Origin: Bacilli bacterium
GTDB lineage: Bacteria > Bacillota_I > Bacilli_A > RF39 > UBA660
Assembly: GCA_900757295.1 (NCBI GenBank)
Contig: CAAENH010000043.1
Coordinates: 1 to 18,240, forward strand
Direction of reading: 5' to 3'
DNA length: 18,240 nucleotides
Shown here: positions 15,189 to 18,240 of the stretch, piece by piece
Position numbering within the stretch: the stretch's first letter is position 1
Layout of the letters: the number at the start of each line of letters is the position of its first letter
The notes under the pieces: model-generated
The model's input: the letters and a program-made list of their open reading frames with translations, nothing else
Told to the model about the DNA's origin: nothing
The model's database searches: none
Translations under genes and position numbers: made by a program

Positions 15189-15374
15189 TTGAAAAATAAA
15201 GGATGCAGTAAATGTGATGAAACTTCAGTTCAAGGTAGAGCTTACATTGATGAAGAAACTGGTTTATTTTGTGTTTCTTTAGAAGAAAAGTATGATAAGC
15301 CAGAAGGCAAAAAAGTTTTAGTACCATATGTTTGTACAACTTGTGGTGAAACTACTTGGAAGACTATCGAATAG
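15189..15374 (+). CDS. Small zinc-ribbon protein, unknown
   Basis: The 61 residues carry two CxxC knuckles, CSKC (C6, C9) and CTTC (C49, C52), and a further cysteine, C28. The spacing fits a single four-cysteine zinc ribbon spanning almost the whole protein. Between them lies RAYIDEETGLFCVSLEEKYDK. Such ribbons often bind nucleic acid or act as small adaptors, but the family is not recognised. There is no ATG. A TTG at 15189 sits just after GGGTGAT, a good match to the 16S tail, and is preferred. A GTG at 15180 overlaps that site and would add three residues. It is a single gene between two terminators. Confidence 0.7.
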   Translation: MKNKGCSKCDETSVQGRAYIDEETGLFCVSLEEKYDKPEGKKVLVPYVCTTCGETTWKTIE

Positions 15375-15384
15375 TCTTTTTTTA
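15360..15384 (+). terminator. Terminator of the zinc-ribbon gene
   Basis: AAGACTAT/ATAGTCTT stem with CGA loop (15360-15378), followed by Ts to 15383. The stop codon (15372-15374) is in the 3' arm. The convergent TtcA-like gene ends at 15382, but the minus direction has no U tract. Confidence 0.8.
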
Positions 15385-16203
15385 ATAGTTATCTAAGAAA
15401 AAATGTTTTTCTTTATCATCATGCCAGCCTAATATACAATTGATATTAATATTACTCATAGCATTAAAGATATTTTGATCTATTGATTCATTAGTTTTTC
15501 TTAATTTTTTAATTAATTCTTTTATTTCTTTTCTTTTGCTTGTACCATCATTTATTAATGAACAGCCTTCAGTAAATCTACAAGCACAATTTATAAATGT
15601 TAATTCATTATGATTTTTCCAAGATATAATTGATTCTTCTTTAACTAAATATAAAGGTCTAATTAAATCTATGCCTTTAAAGTTATCTGAATGTAATTTT
15701 GGCATCATAGTTTTTATTTCAGAACCATAAAACATTGATAAAAGTGTTGTTTCAATTACATCGTCAAAATGATGACCAAGTGCTATTTTATTACATCCTA
15801 ATTCTTGAGCTTTATTATATAAATGTCCTCTTCTCATTCTAGCACATAAATAACATGGACTTTTAGAATCAATATTTGCTACTACATCAAAAATATCTGT
15901 TTCAAACATTTCTAGAGGAATATTTAATAATTTAGCGTTATCTATAATAAACTGTCTATTATAATCATTATATCCAGGATCCATAACAACATAGTGGGCG
16001 TTAAATTTTACTTTTCCATGTCTTTGCAATTCTTGAATACATTTAGCTAATAAAAAAGAATCTTTTCCCCCAGATATACAAACCATTATATTATCGTTCT
16101 CGTCTATTAATTCATAATTTGTTATAGCTTTTACAAATTTAGACCATATATCTTTTCTATATTTTTTTATTATACTTCTTTCAATTTCTTTATATTTTTC
16201 CAT
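15382..16203 (-). CDS. TtcA-family tRNA thiolation ATPase
   Basis: A 273-residue PP-loop ATPase. SGGKDS (44-49) adenylates the target base. CYLCARMRRG (117-126) gives the paired cysteines C117 and C120, and C206 or C208 (FINCACRF) could be the third ligand of an iron-sulfur cluster, as in TtcA. LGHHFDDVIETTL (142-154) is the family's second signature. TtcA makes 2-thiocytidine at position 32 of certain tRNAs. This protein is shorter than E. coli TtcA (about 311), and related TtcA-like groups exist in Bacillota, so the exact base is uncertain. The ATG follows AAGGAG and lies 14 nt inside the end of the cysteine desulfurase gene, so the two are co-translated. That partner probably supplies the sulfur. 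Confidence 0.85.
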   Translation of the reverse strand: MEKYKEIERSIIKKYRKDIWSKFVKAITNYELIDENDNIMVCISGGKDSFLLAKCIQELQRHGKVKFNAHYVVMDPGYNDYNRQFIIDNAKLLNIPLEMFETDIFDVVANIDSKSPCYLCARMRRGHLYNKAQELGCNKIALGHHFDDVIETTLLSMFYGSEIKTMMPKLHSDNFKGIDLIRPLYLVKEESIISWKNHNELTFINCACRFTEGCSLINDGTSKRKEIKELIKKLRKTNESIDQNIFNAMSNININCILGWHDDKEKHFFLDNY

Positions 16204-17320
16204 AAACTAACTCCTTATAACATTTATCAAATATAACTAAAAACTCATTTACTTCATTTAATGTTGTTAAATGAGATAAACTTATTCTAATTGAAGTATT
16301 AGCTAAACTTTTGTCTTTAGTTAAAGCATAAATTAATTTAGAAGGTGTATTTAAAGGACAACAACTTGTTTTAGTTGAAACCATAACATTATTTTCATTT
16401 AATTTAGCCACAAAGATATCAGCTTTTACTCCCTTAATACTAATATTTAAAGTATGAGGAATAGAATTATCAGTATTATTAATATGAACATCTTTATATT
16501 CTTTTAATTTATCTATTATAATATTATGTAATTTTTCTATATATTCATTTCTTTGATCTATATTTTCAACAGCTTTTTGTAAAGCAATAGAAGTTGAGCT
16601 AATCATTGCTGCTATTGGTGTTCCACTTCTATATATAGTCGTACTTTTTCCACCTAAAATTAAAGGTTGAAGGAATACATTTTTTTTCTTAATTAATATT
16701 GATATGCCATTTAATCCATAAAATTTGTGAGGAGCGACTGTTATTAAATCACAATTTTCATAATTCATATTCGCTTTACCTATAGCTTGAGATGCATCAG
16801 TATGAAATATTATATTTGGATATTTAGTTAAGATTTTCCCAATTTTTTCAATTGGTTGAACTAGACCTATTTCTGAATCTATGCTACAAATACTTACTAA
16901 AATAGTATCTGGTCTAATCATTTGTTCTAAAGTATTTATATCAATTAAACCATTTGAATTAATAGGAATTAAATCAACTTCAAAACCTAATGTTTGTAAA
17001 TCAGCACAAACACTTAAAATAGAATTATGTTCTAGTGAACTTACTAATATGTGTTTTCCTCTATTTTTATATCTTAAGGCTACTCCTCTTATAGCTAAAT
17101 TATTAGACTCCGTTGCTCCACTAGTATAGATTATTTCATCATGGTTTACTTTAAAAATATTAGATATATTATTTGTTGCTTGATCTATTAACTGTTTTGC
17201 ATCATGTCCCATCTTATGATTAGAGTTTGGATTAGCATAATATTGTTTTGTTACTTGTATAAAATTATTTAAAACTTCTTCATCTACTGGTGTTGAAGCT
17301 GCATAATCTAAATAAATCAT
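16190..17320 (-). CDS. Cysteine desulfurase (NifS/IscS family)
   Basis: PLP enzyme that takes sulfur from cysteine as a protein persulfide and passes it on. The 376 residues show YLDYAASTP (3-11), TSGATESNN (66-74), the PLP-stacking SLEHNSI (95-101) with H98, HTDASQAIG (173-181) with D175, and APHKFYG (196-202) with the PLP-binding K199. The catalytic loop reads STKTSCCPLNTPS (315-327). Two adjacent cysteines, C320 and C321, stand where most members have a single one in SACSS; C321 aligns best. The ATG follows AGGAAGAG. It overlaps the TtcA-like gene by 14 nt. No iscU/sufU scaffold gene is in the window. A role in tRNA thiolation is inferred from this pairing; wider Fe-S supply is also possible. 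Confidence 0.92.
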   Translation of the reverse strand: MIYLDYAASTPVDEEVLNNFIQVTKQYYANPNSNHKMGHDAKQLIDQATNNISNIFKVNHDEIIYTSGATESNNLAIRGVALRYKNRGKHILVSSLEHNSILSVCADLQTLGFEVDLIPINSNGLIDINTLEQMIRPDTILVSICSIDSEIGLVQPIEKIGKILTKYPNIIFHTDASQAIGKANMNYENCDLITVAPHKFYGLNGISILIKKKNVFLQPLILGGKSTTIYRSGTPIAAMISSTSIALQKAVENIDQRNEYIEKLHNIIIDKLKEYKDVHINNTDNSIPHTLNISIKGVKADIFVAKLNENNVMVSTKTSCCPLNTPSKLIYALTKDKSLANTSIRISLSHLTTLNEVNEFLVIFDKCYKELVYGKI

Positions 17321-17344
17321 AGTACTCTTCCTTTTCTAAGGATT

Positions 17345-17350
17345 ATTATA
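17345..17350 (-). promoter_or_regulatory. -10 box of the cysteine desulfurase-ttcA operon
   Basis: TATAAT on the minus strand (17350-17345), 25 bp before the ATG. The matching -35 is weak. It lies in a 91-bp divergent region shared with the next gene. Confidence 0.5.
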
Positions 17351-17383
17351 TCATCTTTTTATATTTATTAATAACTAAACTTA

Positions 17384-17392
17384 TGTTATAAT
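17384..17392 (+). promoter_or_regulatory. Extended -10 promoter of the last gene
   Basis: TGT-TATAAT at 17384-17392, 19 bp before the ATG. The -35 is poor (TTTATT at 17-nt spacing). Confidence 0.55.
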
Positions 17393-17411
17393 TTAGCCTA
17401 GGAGGATAAAC

Positions 17412-18086
17412 ATGGATAATAATAAGTTTCTAAATGAAAAAAAATATCAAAATACTAAAACTATTTTTATTATTTTAGCAATTTTGCTTTTGATTATTGG
17501 TTTTGTAGTTGGTGGGTTAATAATTAAGAAAGGTTTAAACAAGAAAAATGATATATATAGTAAATATACTGAAGAAAATAAACAAGCGCAAATAGTTAGC
17601 TTAAATGTACAAATTAAAATAGCAAAAAGTAGTCTTGAATCTAAGAAAGCTGAATTAATAGCTCAAGGTTTGCAACCTTCAAGTAATTATGAAGATAATG
17701 AGTCATATAATCTTTATATTATAAACAACGTGTTAAATCCTAGTTTTAATCGTTGTAGTTTTGATGAATATAAAAATAATGAGTTAACATCACAATATTG
17801 TAATTTAATAAAAAGATTAGAAGATACAGAAAAGCTTGATATTAAATATAAAAGAAAATCTGAATCCTTTAGTTGTATACCATATTACATGGTTGGTACA
17901 TCTATAATTTTATTTTCAATAATAATATCTATATCATTATTTTTAATAGCTAAACGAAGAGAAATTATTGCTTTTCAAGCTCAACAAGCAATGCCTGTTG
18001 TAAAAGAAGGAATTGAAGAGATAAGCCCTGCTTTAGGAAAAGCTGCAAAAGATGTTATAAATAATATAAAAGACGATAATAAATAA
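17412..18086 (+). CDS. Two-helix membrane protein with extracytoplasmic domain, unknown
   Basis: The 224 residues have two membrane spans, about 17-38 and 159-180. Between them lies a 120-residue domain, probably outside the cell. It opens with a helical, possibly coiled-coil stretch (about 52-86, EENKQAQIVSLNVQIKIAKS) and contains C115, C130 and C155, which could form one disulfide. The second span is followed by KRRE, which places the C-terminus in the cytosol. The tail QQAMPVVKEGIEEISPALGKAA (191-212) resembles tails on other small membrane proteins of low-GC Bacillota. The ATG follows AGGAGG. It is a single gene, divergent from the desulfurase operon and ended by a strong terminator. No function is assigned. 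Confidence 0.8.
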   Translation: MDNNKFLNEKKYQNTKTIFIILAILLLIIGFVVGGLIIKKGLNKKNDIYSKYTEENKQAQIVSLNVQIKIAKSSLESKKAELIAQGLQPSSNYEDNESYNLYIINNVLNPSFNRCSFDEYKNNELTSQYCNLIKRLEDTEKLDIKYKRKSESFSCIPYYMVGTSIILFSIIISISLFLIAKRREIIAFQAQQAMPVVKEGIEEISPALGKAAKDVINNIKDDNK

Positions 18087-18117
18087 AAAATCTCGGATAC
18101 ATTCGAGATTTTTTTAT
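18085..18117 (+). terminator. Strong, probably bidirectional terminator of the last gene
   Basis: AAATCTCG/CGAGATTT stem (18088-18095 with 18104-18111), 8-nt loop, lengthened by A and T runs. It has a T tract on both strands. The final 120 bp of the window show no supported gene. Confidence 0.85.
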
Positions 18118-18240
18118 TTAAAAGCTTCTAAAAAAATAGTTATTTAGTGTAAAGTTTTTGATTAATTATATTTAAAGTTAGCAATAAATTTACTCCTCCA
18201 GAATTAAACTAAATTTTTGAAGTTGTTATTGACTATGAAA

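Noticed and set aside
16881..17129. Plus-strand open frame inside the desulfurase gene, and similar ones at 4434-4691 and 15091-15339 (minus)
   Set aside because: They lie antisense to well-supported genes and have no ribosome sites or recognisable product.
18118..18240. GGAGGAG-like site on the minus strand near 18192 and short frames to the right edge
   Set aside because: The only start that fits (TTG) gives 14 codons. The edge frames are too short to assign to a gene entering from outside the window.

Overview
This window is AT-rich DNA with short intergenic gaps, strong Shine-Dalgarno sites, sigma-A-type promoters and many U-tract terminators. These point to a low-GC Bacillota (Firmicutes). 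TGA is used as a stop codon (the dus gene), so the standard bacterial code applies. A class III, oxygen-sensitive ribonucleotide reductase, lactate dehydrogenase and a stand-alone PduL-type phosphotransacylase suggest a fermentative anaerobe, possibly host-associated. The sequence alone does not fix the genus. No tRNA, rRNA, insertion sequence, prophage or CRISPR array was found.

Layout, left end: a partial unknown gene (1-373, minus). Next is a minus-strand dNTP operon, nrdD-nrdG-dut (446-3581), with a divergent Crp/Fnr-family regulator (3698-4333, plus). The 116-bp gap between them holds a perfect 20-bp palindrome. Its centre lies 41.5 bp upstream of the predicted nrdD start, the class II activator position, and it also covers the -35 box of the regulator. 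This is the clearest regulatory circuit in the window.

Middle: tyrS with a tyrosine T-box leader whose specifier, antiterminator and terminator can all be traced. Then pduL, dusB and a small unknown gene overlap as one minus-strand operon (5834-7834). After that come a GT2 glycosyltransferase with C-terminal helical repeats (7903-8985) and, directly upstream of it, a collagen-like G-X-T repeat protein (9061-9885). This pair resembles the bclA3/sgtA arrangement of Clostridioides difficile and is the best candidate for a small surface-glycoprotein system. A gap of about 290 bp follows, with two hairpins and a possible sporulation-type promoter, then a ZIP metal transporter.

Right part: an L-lactate dehydrogenase and an HExxH protein resembling DUF4932 (minus), a long-form PRPP synthetase, a tiny two-helix membrane protein, an AqpZ-type water channel and a 61-residue zinc-ribbon protein (plus). 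Next are an overlapping cysteine desulfurase/TtcA-like tRNA thiolase pair (minus) and a two-helix membrane protein of unknown role (plus).

Themes: anaerobic dNTP supply under a local regulator; translation and tRNA modification (tyrS, dus, nifS-ttcA); fermentation (ldh, pduL); and a probable glycosylated collagen-like surface protein. Across the window, terminator hairpins overlap or touch stop codons, as expected where RNA polymerase outruns the ribosome. Several starts differ from the longest open frame and were chosen from Shine-Dalgarno spacing: tyrS, ldh, dus, pduL, the 66-residue membrane protein and the zinc-ribbon protein.
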